A stretch of 58,432 nt of DNA, from positions 1 through 58,432 of the IMG/VR virus record IMGVR_UViG_3300047476_001256; one strand, 5' to 3'. A program made the position numbers and the translations under genes. Below the pieces are notes generated by a model. The model searched no databases, was not told where the DNA came from, and saw only the letters and a program-made list of their open reading frames with translations. Below, one piece after another: positions 24,523 through 33,047 of the stretch. Origin of the DNA: a virus. Each line of letters begins with the position of its first letter. The first letter of the stretch is position 1.

Positions 24523-25058
24523 TATCTATTTAATTTTGTTATACATTCATCAATTTTATCTCTTAATCTTCCACCTTGTCCAAAATCACCATCAACTTGA
24601 ATATGTCTAAATTGTGGAACTTTCATAAATTTGAATTGGTGTGATAAGTATAAATCATCAATTGCAATCCAATTACTAATCTTATTATCCTTAGCCCATT
24701 TAACAATTTGAGCTGCTCTTTCAAAGTCTAAAGATGGATTACTCAGTTTATTCCACAATCCAATTTGTCTACTATTCAAATGTGTTGTTATATCAATAAG
24801 TTTGGCGTAAATACCATACTCAATGAAAATGTCACTCATTTGTTTTAATGTGTAATGCAATTTCCAATCAGATGATAATACCAATTCTGCATTAGTTGCT
24901 TCACTTATCTTTGCTAACGCTTCACAATCTTCTTTAACCCAAGCGTAAGGTATTGTAAATTCATCGGAAGTATTTTCATTTATCTTCACTTTACCATCCA
25001 TCCAAGTTGCCCATGCCAATGGGCCATCTATATCAATGAATATTATTTTCTTTCTCAT
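24522..25058 (-). CDS. HAD-superfamily phosphatase (178 aa)
   Basis: Motif I IFIDIDGPLAWATW, motif II AELVLSSDWKLHY and a late acidic motif IAIDDLYL fit HAD hydrolases, most like the HAD_SAK type seen in phage and RNA-repair proteins. The expected reaction is phosphoester hydrolysis, perhaps end-processing of RNA or DNA. Position in an operon with ligase and other nucleic-acid genes fits repair but is circumstantial. Confidence 0.7.
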   Translation of the reverse strand: MRKKIIFIDIDGPLAWATWMDGKVKINENTSDEFTIPYAWVKEDCEALAKISEATNAELVLSSDWKLHYTLKQMSDIFIEYGIYAKLIDITTHLNSRQIGLWNKLSNPSLDFERAAQIVKWAKDNKISNWIAIDDLYLSHQFKFMKVPQFRHIQVDGDFGQGGRLRDKIDECITKLNR

Positions 25059-25061
25059 AAC

Positions 25062-25325
25062 TTATTTCATTATCTTATTAACTAATCCATTCCAATCTTG
25101 TCTTTCAATCTTATCTGCATTATACATTTCAAATTCATCCCTATCCTTATCATTACGAATTACAATTATATGATACTCATTATTCATATCCGATTTGTAT
25201 ATCGTTTCACAAGTTTGTCTCGCATCTTCATCACTCATCGAATTACTAAACCTCATTACGAATATTGGTTTGGGTTTAATTTGTGTTACCGATGGAGTGG
25301 AATTATTTGGTATTAAATGTGCCAT
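25062..25325 (-). CDS. Hypothetical protein (87 aa)
   Basis: MAHLIPNNSTPSVTQIKPKP then a helix (SDEDARQTCETIYKSD), strands YHIIVIRND and a helical end. Ferredoxin-like small fold is possible. Function unknown. Confidence 0.55.
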   Translation of the reverse strand: MAHLIPNNSTPSVTQIKPKPIFVMRFSNSMSDEDARQTCETIYKSDMNNEYHIIVIRNDKDRDEFEMYNADKIERQDWNGLVNKIMK

Positions 25326-25328
25326 ATC

Positions 25329-25658
25329 TTATAAATTATTGTAAAAATATTCAAATTGAATTACTCTATTGTGGGCCCAATCAACAAATGAATTAATTGT
25401 TTTCATAGGTTTACTCGTAAAGTTTCCAGTATGAATAGTATCAATCCAATTTCTTCCATCACCATTTTCTGCTCTCTTTATTTCATATGTTTCATTTTCC
25501 CAATCTATAATAAATGCCATTACATATATACTATTATCAGGTATAGTATATACCCATAATTCAGGGTCTATACCATTCGTTGAAAATTTATATTTACCAC
25601 CTGTTCTAGTTGCAAATTTTACATCATCTATTTTTCTAAAATTCACCGGTTTTTTCAT
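25329..25658 (-). CDS. NFxKID-family protein, copy 2 (109 aa)
   Basis: MKKPVNFRKIDDVKFATRTG matches the opening of the 13058..13405 protein; both have WVY/WVW and W-containing middle strands. Function unknown. Confidence 0.62.
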   Translation of the reverse strand: MKKPVNFRKIDDVKFATRTGGKYKFSTNGIDPELWVYTIPDNSIYVMAFIIDWENETYEIKRAENGDGRNWIDTIHTGNFTSKPMKTINSFVDWAHNRVIQFEYFYNNL

Positions 25659-25659
25659 A

Positions 25660-25920
25660 TTACAATTTTTGAATTTTTTCCATTACATCAGTCACATCTA
25701 TTTCTCTTAAATAACCAATCACATCATTCGTAATAGGTGTGTCATATGTTAAATCACCATTTTTGTCCAATACTGCCAATTCGTATAACCCATTAGGGCC
25801 ACCATATGAAAATTCGTGTTTAACTACCGATGCACCATATCCGTTGTCAAATGTGATACGACTAATAATTCCGTCAATGTGTGGATGTTTCTTAAATTTT
25901 AAATCTTTAAAAGTTTTCAT
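25660..25920 (-). CDS. TIKN-like small protein (86 aa)
   Basis: [20 protein letters not shown] start, [14 protein letters not shown] block and [13 protein letters not shown] terminal helix. The NGLYEL element is shared with TIKN members at 1275 and 3390. Function unknown. Confidence 0.58.
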   Translation of the reverse strand: MKTFKDLKFKKHPHIDGIISRITFDNGYGASVVKHEFSYGGPNGLYELAVLDKNGDLTYDTPITNDVIGYLREIDVTDVMEKIQKL

Positions 25921-25943
25921 TTGATTTGTTTTTATTATTTGTT

Positions 25944-26345
25944 TTAACCTATATTAACATCACCCCTTTGTGAATTTGGTCTATCATCCGAAGATGTTTT
26001 CTTACCATTAGCTCTTAACCAATTAGAAACTATAACACCAATCTCTTCTTTACATTTTTCTAATGCCATTAAAGTAAGGGTTTTACTCATACCAGTTTCT
26101 CTTCTAAGATAGTTGATGAAACCAATATAGTCAGCGGGGTCTTCTTGAAATTCTATTAACTTGGTTTCTGGCCATAATATAAATTTCTTATTATCCCAAT
26201 CAATACCTTGTGCCGCTTGCTTTACCGATGTAACAGATGTTCCACCAATACCAACTTTACCATTTGGAATACATACTTCCAATTCATCATAGAACTCACC
26301 TTCTGGTACAGCCGCAATTCTATCTTTTAATTCTTTTAGTTTCAT
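25944..26345 (-). CDS. Hypothetical protein (133 aa)
   Basis: Start chosen at [16 protein letters not shown]; the longer frame starts inside the tRNA-like minihelix. N-terminal helix then a strand-rich segment ([20 protein letters not shown]) and a C-terminal helix. Function unknown. Confidence 0.55.
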   Translation of the reverse strand: MKLKELKDRIAAVPEGEFYDELEVCIPNGKVGIGGTSVTSVKQAAQGIDWDNKKFILWPETKLIEFQEDPADYIGFINYLRRETGMSKTLTLMALEKCKEEIGVIVSNWLRANGKKTSSDDRPNSQRGDVNIG

Positions 26346-26363
26346 ATTATTTGTTTTAATGAG

Positions 26364-26407
26364 AAAATAGCAGGGGAATCGAACCCCTGTAAATTCCAAA
26401 CTATTTT
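26364..26407 (-). ncRNA. tRNA-like minihelix (acceptor stem plus T-arm only)
   Basis: Minus strand: AAAATAG, an 11-nt linker, a perfect T-arm (CAGGGG / CCCCTG with loop TTCGATT) and CTATTTT, which pairs with AAAATAG over 7 bp. The D-arm and anticodon arm are absent. It starts inside the prohibitin stop codon. It could be a site for RNase P/Z processing between two mRNAs, or a remnant of a tRNA gene. Confidence 0.5.
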
Positions 26408-27350
26408 ATTGAATGTTCTTAAACAATGTAGGTATTTGACCATATACTGGTAACTTGCCATCCCATTTGTTTACATATTCCATTTGAATAAGTAATGGTG
26501 TCAATGTTTGTTGTTTCATTCTGTTTGATTCAGCTTCCGCTTTAGCAGATGTTAATAAAGCTTGTGCATTACCCTCTGCGGTTGCAATTTTAATCTTAGC
26601 TTGAGCTTCTGCCGTTTTCACTTCGTTCTCTGCTCGTAATGCAGCTTGAACCGCATTGTTCTTAGCTTCAATTGATTTTTTAAATGTTTCTGGATAAACT
26701 AAGTTAGATGTAAACTGATTGATTACAAATCCCTCTTTCAATAATGAGTTATCCAATAATCTACGAACTTCAACTTCGAATACAGCACGATTACTAATCA
26801 ATTCATCAGCCGTATATTTGTTAGTTGCTAATCGGAATGCATCATAAACTGCTGTCTTTAAGAAACCCTCTTCGATATCTTCCAAAGGTCTACGATACTT
26901 ACTAAAGATTGCAGGAACTTTTTCTCTTTGAACGGAGTAGTTCATAATAGGTGAAACTGCAAATTCCGAACCATCCTTTGAGTTTACAATAAATGAATTA
27001 TCACCTACATATTCTTTGTGTTGAATAAAGGTCGGGAACTCATAGATTTTTGTAGTAAACGGATTATAGAATACCATACCTGTAACTGCTACTACATTAT
27101 CTACTCCTTTGTTATCACCATACTGATTTACTTTCACTCCTACATGTCCTGCGTCAATTCTTTCACACGACATAAATAAGAAAATTAATGTAATAAATCC
27201 TAATACACCAGCCGTAATTGTTTTTGTCATTTTTTGTTGTTTTAATTTTTGTTCTTGATTAAATTGTTCTTCCATTCTATCTAATTCTTCTTCACTTCTA
27301 CGCTTACCATAGTTATCCCATTGATAATCGTATCTTCTAAATTTTGCCAT
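26406..27350 (-). CDS. SPFH/prohibitin (band 7) membrane protein (314 aa)
   Basis: Charged N-terminus, one transmembrane helix (about residues 45-60, TAGVLGFITLIFLFMSC), the SPFH core (VGVKVNQYGDNKGVDNV... VFYNPFTTKIYEFPTFIQ) and a long Ala/Glu/Lys coiled coil (AQAKIKIATAEGNAQALL). Prohibitin-like rings organise membranes and regulate membrane proteases. Similar proteins occur in some T4-like and jumbo phages, where the role is not settled. Confidence 0.8.
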   Translation of the reverse strand: MAKFRRYDYQWDNYGKRRSEEELDRMEEQFNQEQKLKQQKMTKTITAGVLGFITLIFLFMSCERIDAGHVGVKVNQYGDNKGVDNVVAVTGMVFYNPFTTKIYEFPTFIQHKEYVGDNSFIVNSKDGSEFAVSPIMNYSVQREKVPAIFSKYRRPLEDIEEGFLKTAVYDAFRLATNKYTADELISNRAVFEVEVRRLLDNSLLKEGFVINQFTSNLVYPETFKKSIEAKNNAVQAALRAENEVKTAEAQAKIKIATAEGNAQALLTSAKAEAESNRMKQQTLTPLLIQMEYVNKWDGKLPVYGQIPTLFKNIQ

Positions 27351-27361
27351 GTTATATTGTT

Positions 27362-27664
27362 TTAATTGTTTACTATACTATAAATTCCATATTCCGGTAC
27401 AAAGATAGTGCGTGCTTCATGTTGTCTATCGTAATAATGAACTTCATATTGTTCTTGTCCACTATACCATTGAACAACTACTGCTCTCGTACTATCTGGT
27501 TTCAACCAAACTACATCACCTTGTTTGTATTTAGGTGGTGTTCTTTTTGGTTCTTTCACATTGCATGCGTAAGCAATTATTGATAATACAAAAATTGCAC
27601 ATATACCAAAGACTATAAAATGTCCAATTTCACGCCAATCGGTTTTTACTCCTTTACCTTGCAT
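27362..27664 (-). CDS. Membrane protein with SH3-like domain (100 aa)
   Basis: One hydrophobic segment (residues 14-34, GHFIVFGICAIFVLSIIAYAC), then YKQGDVVWLKPDSTRAVVVQ and YEVHYYDR, a typical SH3/KOW-like pattern. Probably membrane-anchored with a small barrel. It adjoins the prohibitin gene, so they may act together. Confidence 0.6.
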   Translation of the reverse strand: MQGKGVKTDWREIGHFIVFGICAIFVLSIIAYACNVKEPKRTPPKYKQGDVVWLKPDSTRAVVVQWYSGQEQYEVHYYDRQHEARTIFVPEYGIYSIVNN

Positions 27665-27665
27665 A

Positions 27666-28184
27666 TTATTTTGTTTTTGGTTTTCGTTTTGTTTTTGGTT
27701 CTTCTACTGAAATTTTCACTCTACCTTCTGCTATTGGTTTGATTACACCATCTATTTCATTCATACCTTTGGCATCGGTAAAATCAATTGTTACTTTTGA
27801 TTTCTTTCTTGTTTTTACAAAAGGTTTATCACTTTCAACTCCATCAAATTGTTTAGGGTTTGATTTCTTTTTCACTACATCACTATATGCATTATGCTTA
27901 GTAATGTTTTCTTGCATTGATTTCATTTGTTTTTCAACATGTTCTCTCCATTCATCATCCTTTTGTTTTTCGTATTCACTTTTACCTACCCAATGTTTTA
28001 CCAATTCATATCCTACAAAAATTAGGATTGCAAGTAATACAATCAATCCAATAAAACCTATCACATTGGATATGGTGTTTGCTTTAGTTATTAACTCAAA
28101 GCTAAGGTTTAATGTGTAGAAATACAACACTATTGTAATTGCTGTAATTGCTACAATTCTCAGTTTTTCAATCAATCTTTCCAT
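27666..28184 (-). CDS. Two-helix membrane protein with cytoplasmic tail (172 aa)
   Basis: Hydrophobic segments at about residues 9-28 and 40-60, then a charged region (EYEKQKDDEWREHVEKQMKS) and a Lys-rich tail. One base from the SH3 gene. Function unknown; context suggests a membrane complex with the SPFH protein. Confidence 0.58.
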   Translation of the reverse strand: MERLIEKLRIVAITAITIVLYFYTLNLSFELITKANTISNVIGFIGLIVLLAILIFVGYELVKHWVGKSEYEKQKDDEWREHVEKQMKSMQENITKHNAYSDVVKKKSNPKQFDGVESDKPFVKTRKKSKVTIDFTDAKGMNEIDGVIKPIAEGRVKISVEEPKTKRKPKTK

Positions 28185-28195
28185 ATTTGTTTGTT

Positions 28196-28840
28196 TTAAT
28201 TAATAAAAGGGTTATGTTCTTGTGGATAGAAATCTTCATCATCTATTATTTCTTTTGTGTCAATATACATCCACCTATCATCATCACTACTCCATTCAAC
28301 CAATCTACCGGAATCTTCATCAATCCATTCCAAATCACCCTCACATAAATCATCATCTTCATCCGTTACTTCATATACACCACAATATCCCATACCAGGT
28401 TCTGTGAATGATAAAGTAAATGTCAATTCGGGAAATTGTTTTGCAACATACCTAACCCATTCTATATTTGGAGCCCAAGCGGTATTGTATTGAACACTGA
28501 AAAACTCATCTTCATCATCTAAGATATAAGTTTCAGCAACATCCCATTTTGTTCCCCAATTGTCTACTCTCCAATTGTACCAGTCGGTATATCCGTATTT
28601 TTGTTTAAGTTCTTCTATCTTCTTTTCAAATTCCAACTTACCCTCAATATCATCTTCTTCACCCCTCCACATATTTGGAGATGTTTGTTCTAATAATTCG
28701 GTTGGAGTTTGTCGTAATATTTCCATTGTAAAGTTTAAGTCATCACTTTCTCCAAGTTTAACTAAAGTCAATTCTTTGAATTTCTGAATATCAATTTTGT
28801 TACCAGAAACATCTAATTTGTTTTCACACCAATTTGGCAT
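28196..28840 (-). CDS. YubB/api ferredoxin-like domain protein (214 aa)
   Basis: Opens MPNWCENKLDVSGNKIDIQK, the signature of the YubB/DUF1281 family of plasmids and phages, then a Trp/Asp-rich acidic body (DDLCEGDLEWIDEDSGRLVE) and WNTAWAP-like motif YNTAWAPNIEW. Function of the family is not known; acidic composition fits a DNA- or protein-binding decoy. Confidence 0.7.
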   Translation of the reverse strand: MPNWCENKLDVSGNKIDIQKFKELTLVKLGESDDLNFTMEILRQTPTELLEQTSPNMWRGEEDDIEGKLEFEKKIEELKQKYGYTDWYNWRVDNWGTKWDVAETYILDDEDEFFSVQYNTAWAPNIEWVRYVAKQFPELTFTLSFTEPGMGYCGVYEVTDEDDDLCEGDLEWIDEDSGRLVEWSSDDDRWMYIDTKEIIDDEDFYPQEHNPFIN

Positions 28841-28879
28841 ATAATTTAATTTTAATTGTTAATGTATATAATAAGAAAA

Positions 28880-28903
28880 GGGAAGCAACCTAAGTCACTT
28901 CCC
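28880..28903 (-). terminator. Rho-independent terminator after MoxR gene
   Basis: GGGAAG / CTTCCC stem with 12-nt loop and a TTTTCTTAT tail on the minus strand. Confidence 0.75.
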
Positions 28904-28929
28904 AATTCTAATCACCTAAATACTACTGA

Positions 28930-30222
28930 CTACCAAACAATAGTTTCGTCATCATTTTGTTCATCTTTCACTTCGTTGAACAATTGAGTGTTGTCATCAG
29001 TCTTAACGAACTTTTGTAGTAATTGAGTCATAAACACTCTTTCACTATCCAATCCGCCGTCATTACTGAAATAAGGTAAGATAGCGATTTCTGCGGCCTC
29101 CATTAAGGTAAATCCGTCATAAATCAAACCAGCAGCTTCAACATTCACACGGGTAGATACGATTGTAGAAATCTTACTCATATCCGTTTTGATTAACTGA
29201 CGAGTAGTGTCGGCAATCTCAGCTAAAGCTTGTAATGAATAATCATCAGCTTCAGGGAATTTGAACTTTAATAATTGGTATTCACTATCCTTATCTAATA
29301 AGTCCATTTCAATTTGGACAAATCTATCCATTAAGGCTCTATCCATAATACGGGTAGAGGTATAACTATTACCAATGTTAGCAGTTGCAATGAATGTAAC
29401 ACCACTTGCAACATTTACGATTGGTGAACCTTCCGCTTCGTCTAATCGTAAGTATCTTTGACCTTGGTCTAACACGGTCATTAAGATATTCCATGCTTCT
29501 GGATGTGCTCTCGAAATCTCATCCAATAAGATAATAGCGTTTGGTGTGGTAATTGCTTTAACGAAAGCAGACTCACTAAAGAATGTTCCGTTTTCTTTGT
29601 TAAAGTGTGTATTACCGATTAAGGTTGCTCTCGGGTCTTGTGTAGCACCTAAGTTAAAGTAGAAGTCAGGTCGTTTCAATGAACGAACTAACGATTGAGA
29701 TGCCAATGTCTTACCACAACCAGTAGGGCCTGTCATCATAATATTTCTACCACGAACCGCTGAACGAAGTAAGTATTTCCATTTCAAAGGTTCAATAAAT
29801 AATCCTTCGGGTTTCAATTCGGTTCCTTTCTCATGAATGAATTGTTTTAAGTGTTCGTGTGTTTCAAAAGCTTCTTGCACACTATCACATGTATTTTCTT
29901 CGATAACATTTGCAAGTTTTTTGAAGTCATCCATTTCCACCATTTTGTAGGTCAATTTACCCGTCTTACCTACATAACCACGCAATGCTTTACCATTCTC
30001 AGCAGCTTCTTTCATTTTAGCTTTTGAGATACCATTCACTTTGGTAATAACATCACCAGTTGTTGTCATTAATGCGAATGTTCTACCAATTTGGATAGAT
30101 TTGTAACATTCGTTAGTCAAACCAACATTATAGTCGATTTGTTTAGTTTTGCCAGAGGCAAGTCTTTTTACTCTCATAGAATTTGTTTTAGTAGTCTTTT
30201 TAGATAATTGTGTCTTTCTCAT
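28930..30222 (-). CDS. MoxR/CobS-like AAA+ ATPase (430 aa)
   Basis: Start at MRKTQLSKK, because codons upstream overlap the promoter at 30255-30286. Walker A MTGPTGCGKTLAS (~162), Walker B IILLDEISRAHPEAW (~229) and sensor ATAN (~277) place it with MoxR/CobS AAA+ proteins. These act as chaperones with VWA partners, in metal chelation or complex remodelling. The VWA/HExxH gene immediately upstream is the expected partner, and both have the same promoter plus palindrome arrangement. Confidence 0.85.
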   Translation of the reverse strand: MRKTQLSKKTTKTNSMRVKRLASGKTKQIDYNVGLTNECYKSIQIGRTFALMTTTGDVITKVNGISKAKMKEAAENGKALRGYVGKTGKLTYKMVEMDDFKKLANVIEENTCDSVQEAFETHEHLKQFIHEKGTELKPEGLFIEPLKWKYLLRSAVRGRNIMMTGPTGCGKTLASQSLVRSLKRPDFYFNLGATQDPRATLIGNTHFNKENGTFFSESAFVKAITTPNAIILLDEISRAHPEAWNILMTVLDQGQRYLRLDEAEGSPIVNVASGVTFIATANIGNSYTSTRIMDRALMDRFVQIEMDLLDKDSEYQLLKFKFPEADDYSLQALAEIADTTRQLIKTDMSKISTIVSTRVNVEAAGLIYDGFTLMEAAEIAILPYFSNDGGLDSERVFMTQLLQKFVKTDDNTQLFNEVKDEQNDDETIVW

Positions 30223-30254
30223 AAAATTTGGTATTTTTGGTGATTTGATTATAT

Positions 30255-30286
30255 CAAAGATACGACTTTTTCTTGATATGGCCAAA
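30255..30286 (-). promoter_or_regulatory. Host-type promoter TTTGG-N19-TATCTTTG
   Basis: TATCTTTG (30255-30262) and TTTGG (30282-30286), spacer 19. An ATAACTCATTGAT half-site follows at 30294-30306. Confidence 0.78.
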
Positions 30287-30293
30287 TCTTTTT

Positions 30294-30379
30294 ATAACTC
30301 ATTGATTTATAGTCGTTTATAGCGATAAAAAAACCCCAATACATAACTCGTTGATTTCCAATAAGTTAGGTTTTGGGGT
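30294..30379 (-). repeat. Palindromic motif cluster and hairpin
   Basis: Half-site at 30294-30306, another at 30343-30355 inside a hairpin whose arms ACCCCAA (30333-30339) and TTGGGGT (30373-30379) pair. On the minus strand it is followed by TTTTTTT, so it also looks like a terminator for the VWA gene. Confidence 0.6.
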
Positions 30380-30422
30380 GTTTTTTACCCTATTTTTAAT
30401 GTTTTTTAGTAATTTGTGAAAA

Positions 30423-30440
30423 GGGGACTCGAAAGTCCCC
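30423..30440 (-). terminator. Rho-independent terminator after VWA gene
   Basis: Stem GGGGACT / AGTCCCC with a 4-nt loop and TTTTCAC tail. The stop of the VWA gene is 28 bases upstream. Confidence 0.7.
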
Positions 30441-30467
30441 GATTTTTCACTTCGGGGCTTTCCGAGC

Positions 30468-32681
30468 CTATGATTTTTTAAGGAATAATTCGTTCATAGT
30501 CTTTGCAACTTCAAACACATTTTCCACATTGACATATTTAGCGTCATTTCCATAACACTTTTTGAATACTTGCCAATCGGATGAATGTTCAAATCTATCT
30601 TGTGAACACTCTGTGATAAAGTATGAAAGAATATTGATACCATTACCCATCATTTTCTTCACTTGTTTGTTAGTGTGTTCTGCGGCATTATTTCCAGAAT
30701 AGTGTATCTCATCATTTCCGTGACTGATACTATATGTGGGTTGTCCGTCAGAGAAGTTTAAGAAGTAACTATCCGTATCGTTTGTTGATGGGATAAGTTC
30801 TTTCATAATAGCTTCGAAACACAAACCTTCTGGTGTCGTATTCGTACAACTCAATGCTGACATATAGTAAGCAAATTGTTTGAATGAGTCCCTACGACTA
30901 TCATGTACAACTGCAACATAAGGTAATGACCTACCACCATTTTCGGTAGAACGGATTGAAACTTGTACATTGATATTACGAGCCATCTCACATGCTTTCA
31001 CAATAGCGACAGTTGATACGATACATCTTCTCAATTTATCACCACTCATTGATCCAGAATAGTCAATTGAAATATGTAAGTTTGCCTTTTTGAATTGGTC
31101 TACCTCTTTAGAATAGAATACATTTTCGTTATCATATCCCAATGACGCAACCATTCTACCATCAATCTTACCTTTCTTCAATCTACTGAATATTGTTTCT
31201 CTACTTTCACTACGGATTTGTAGTTTCTTACCCAATAGATTACCCATTATCGTTCCACGCTTCACTTCGTCAGTATAAGGAGTATTGATACCATCAGCAT
31301 TCCACTTTTTATGTGTAAATGGAAAGTCTTCACTCTCTAATAAAGCAGGAGTAAGTTTCTTCACTACGATACAATCCACACCTTTACCAACTCTAGTACC
31401 ATCTTGGTTAGTATAATCACTACCAACACGTGTCAATTCGGTGCCTGATTCTTGGATAGTATCTAACTTATCTGATTCTTGTTTGGTAAGTTGTTTCTTC
31501 TTAACTTTATCGTTTAAGAAGTCTTTTTGTTTTTGGATTTTCTTATCCAATTGTTTCTTAGCATTGTCCGATAACTTAACTTTTTGTCCCGATGTTCCAT
31601 CACCATCCTCACCCAATTCCATATCAGAAATATCATCAATCTCAATCTCACCATTACCACTTTCACCCTCACCTTTACCATTTCCATTTTGTGGTTGGGA
31701 TTGTGATAACTCCATAGGAACATATCGTAAGATTTCAGCAACTACATCAATTGCAAGATTAAGTGCGTCAGTAGTAGTTTTCAATCTACTGATGTTTTTA
31801 AGGTCTAACATTCTATATATGTTTCTCAAACCTTTCAACTTACCTAATGTAGTTTCTGGGTTGTTAAGGTTGATAATACGGAACATATAACTTTCCCAAG
31901 TTTCATCCGTATATTCATCACTCTTAATACCTTTAGTAACTATCTTATCATTGAAATAGTGTTCATACATACTGATATAGTAATCTCTATAACCTGGTGC
32001 TGAATTGAATATATAATTGTCAATTCTTCTATCTTCTACCCAATTGGTCAAACCTTGTACTATATCCAATACTTCTTCGGTTACAAACCCCTTACTACCA
32101 ATCTTACCATTTGATAAAAATATCTCCGATAATTGTGGTTTGTAATTTCCACCATATGTATCAATTAAAGATTTAATTTCATAATACATTTGGTCGGATG
32201 TAAGTGGTGTTTCTCCATTTGCAATGGCAGTTTTGTTTTGATGTTCTAAATTAGACATTCTAGATGAATAGACTCTTCTAATATCAGCAAATACACCCAA
32301 CATTTTGAAATCGGATAATACAATGTGTGAACCTTCGTGTAAGGCCAAACCTACCGACACATCAAAGTTATCATCTACATCAGCAGAAAGGATAACTTTT
32401 TCACCATCCGTTTTACTTTCACTCTTAGTAGCAAAAGAAACAGGTATAGATTTACCAGTTACAATTTGAACGAAGTTTGAAATAGCTCTTCTAACTGAAG
32501 CTAATTTATAAAGATTGTGTGTCTTTTTGTAAGCGTCTAAATCTTTCTTTTGATAAGAACCAAATTGTTCCATATAATCAAAAGATGTATCATAATCATC
32601 ATACCAAAATGATGATGTCTTACTTTTTGATTTTACAAGGTAATCTTTTGTACCTGTTTTGAAATTGTCATACCAACTCAT
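30468..32681 (-). CDS. VWA-domain protein with zincin motif, CobT-like (737 aa)
   Basis: C-terminal VWA domain with MIDAS start HISIDYSGSMSGDKLRR (~539) and later conserved Thr/Asp (FSDGQPTYS). The N-terminal third has VGLALHEGSHIVLSDF (HExxH, ~115), an arrangement seen in CobT-like phage VWA proteins. The middle is charged and low-complexity (GNGKGEGESGNGEIEIDDI). Expected partner of the MoxR ATPase. HExxH could make it a protease. Confidence 0.8.
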   Translation of the reverse strand: MSWYDNFKTGTKDYLVKSKSKTSSFWYDDYDTSFDYMEQFGSYQKKDLDAYKKTHNLYKLASVRRAISNFVQIVTGKSIPVSFATKSESKTDGEKVILSADVDDNFDVSVGLALHEGSHIVLSDFKMLGVFADIRRVYSSRMSNLEHQNKTAIANGETPLTSDQMYYEIKSLIDTYGGNYKPQLSEIFLSNGKIGSKGFVTEEVLDIVQGLTNWVEDRRIDNYIFNSAPGYRDYYISMYEHYFNDKIVTKGIKSDEYTDETWESYMFRIINLNNPETTLGKLKGLRNIYRMLDLKNISRLKTTTDALNLAIDVVAEILRYVPMELSQSQPQNGNGKGEGESGNGEIEIDDISDMELGEDGDGTSGQKVKLSDNAKKQLDKKIQKQKDFLNDKVKKKQLTKQESDKLDTIQESGTELTRVGSDYTNQDGTRVGKGVDCIVVKKLTPALLESEDFPFTHKKWNADGINTPYTDEVKRGTIMGNLLGKKLQIRSESRETIFSRLKKGKIDGRMVASLGYDNENVFYSKEVDQFKKANLHISIDYSGSMSGDKLRRCIVSTVAIVKACEMARNINVQVSIRSTENGGRSLPYVAVVHDSRRDSFKQFAYYMSALSCTNTTPEGLCFEAIMKELIPSTNDTDSYFLNFSDGQPTYSISHGNDEIHYSGNNAAEHTNKQVKKMMGNGINILSYFITECSQDRFEHSSDWQVFKKCYGNDAKYVNVENVFEVAKTMNELFLKKS

Positions 32682-32729
32682 AGCTCGGAAATTTTATGTG
32701 TTTTTGTAAATTAATTTTGTGAATATACC

Positions 32730-32761
32730 ACAATATACGACTTTTTTCCCGAATTACCAAA
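32730..32761 (-). promoter_or_regulatory. Host-type promoter TTTGG-N19-TATATTGT
   Basis: TTTGG at 32757-32761 and TATATTGT at 32730-32737, spacer 19. Drives the VWA gene; half-sites of the palindrome at 32794-32806 and 32843-32854 lie upstream. Confidence 0.7.
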
Positions 32762-32793
32762 TATTTATTAAACTTTTTTATAATATGTTGGAA

Positions 32794-32854
32794 ATCAACC
32801 AGTTATGCATAAAAAAAGACCTATATACATAAGTCTTTGATTATCAACGAGTTA
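32794..32854 (-). repeat. ATCAACGAGTTAT motif pair flanking a terminator hairpin
   Basis: Half-sites ATCAACCAGTTAT (32794-32806) and ATCAACGAGTTA (32843-32854) flank an AAAGAC / GTCTTT hairpin (32815-32838) that has a T-run on the minus strand. The pattern matches the gaps upstream of MoxR and GP88. Confidence 0.6.
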
Positions 32855-32878
32855 GGAAAATACCCCATTTTTGGTCAA

Positions 32879-33046
32879 TTATAGGGTAAAATCTTCATTA
32901 GTTTGCACTCCTTTTGGAATTTTCGTATTATTTTGTGGTTTGTTACCAACTACCGTGATTTTGGTTTGTGGTTGTTTGTCCTCTTTTAGTAAATCCCTAA
33001 TTTCACTTAATAGGTCTACTATAATTTTGAATTGTTCTAATTCCAT
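32879..33046 (-). CDS. Small hypothetical protein (55 aa)
   Basis: MELEQFKIIVDLLSEIRDLL helix, then a Lys/Pro/Asn-rich extended tail. One base separates it from the glycosyltransferase-like stop. Function unknown. Confidence 0.5.
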   Translation of the reverse strand: MELEQFKIIVDLLSEIRDLLKEDKQPQTKITVVGNKPQNNTKIPKGVQTNEDFTL

Positions 33047-33047
33047 A

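Noticed and set aside
26371-26389. attP core copied from a host tRNA 3' end
   Set aside because: Considered because only a T-arm and acceptor 3' strand are obvious, but the 5' strand AAAATAG pairs perfectly, and no integrase is visible nearby. It stays open as an alternative in the finding.
27739-28119. 126-codon plus-strand open frame
   Set aside because: Antisense to the two-helix membrane protein; Ser/Phe-rich shadow typical of Lys/Glu-rich genes read backwards.
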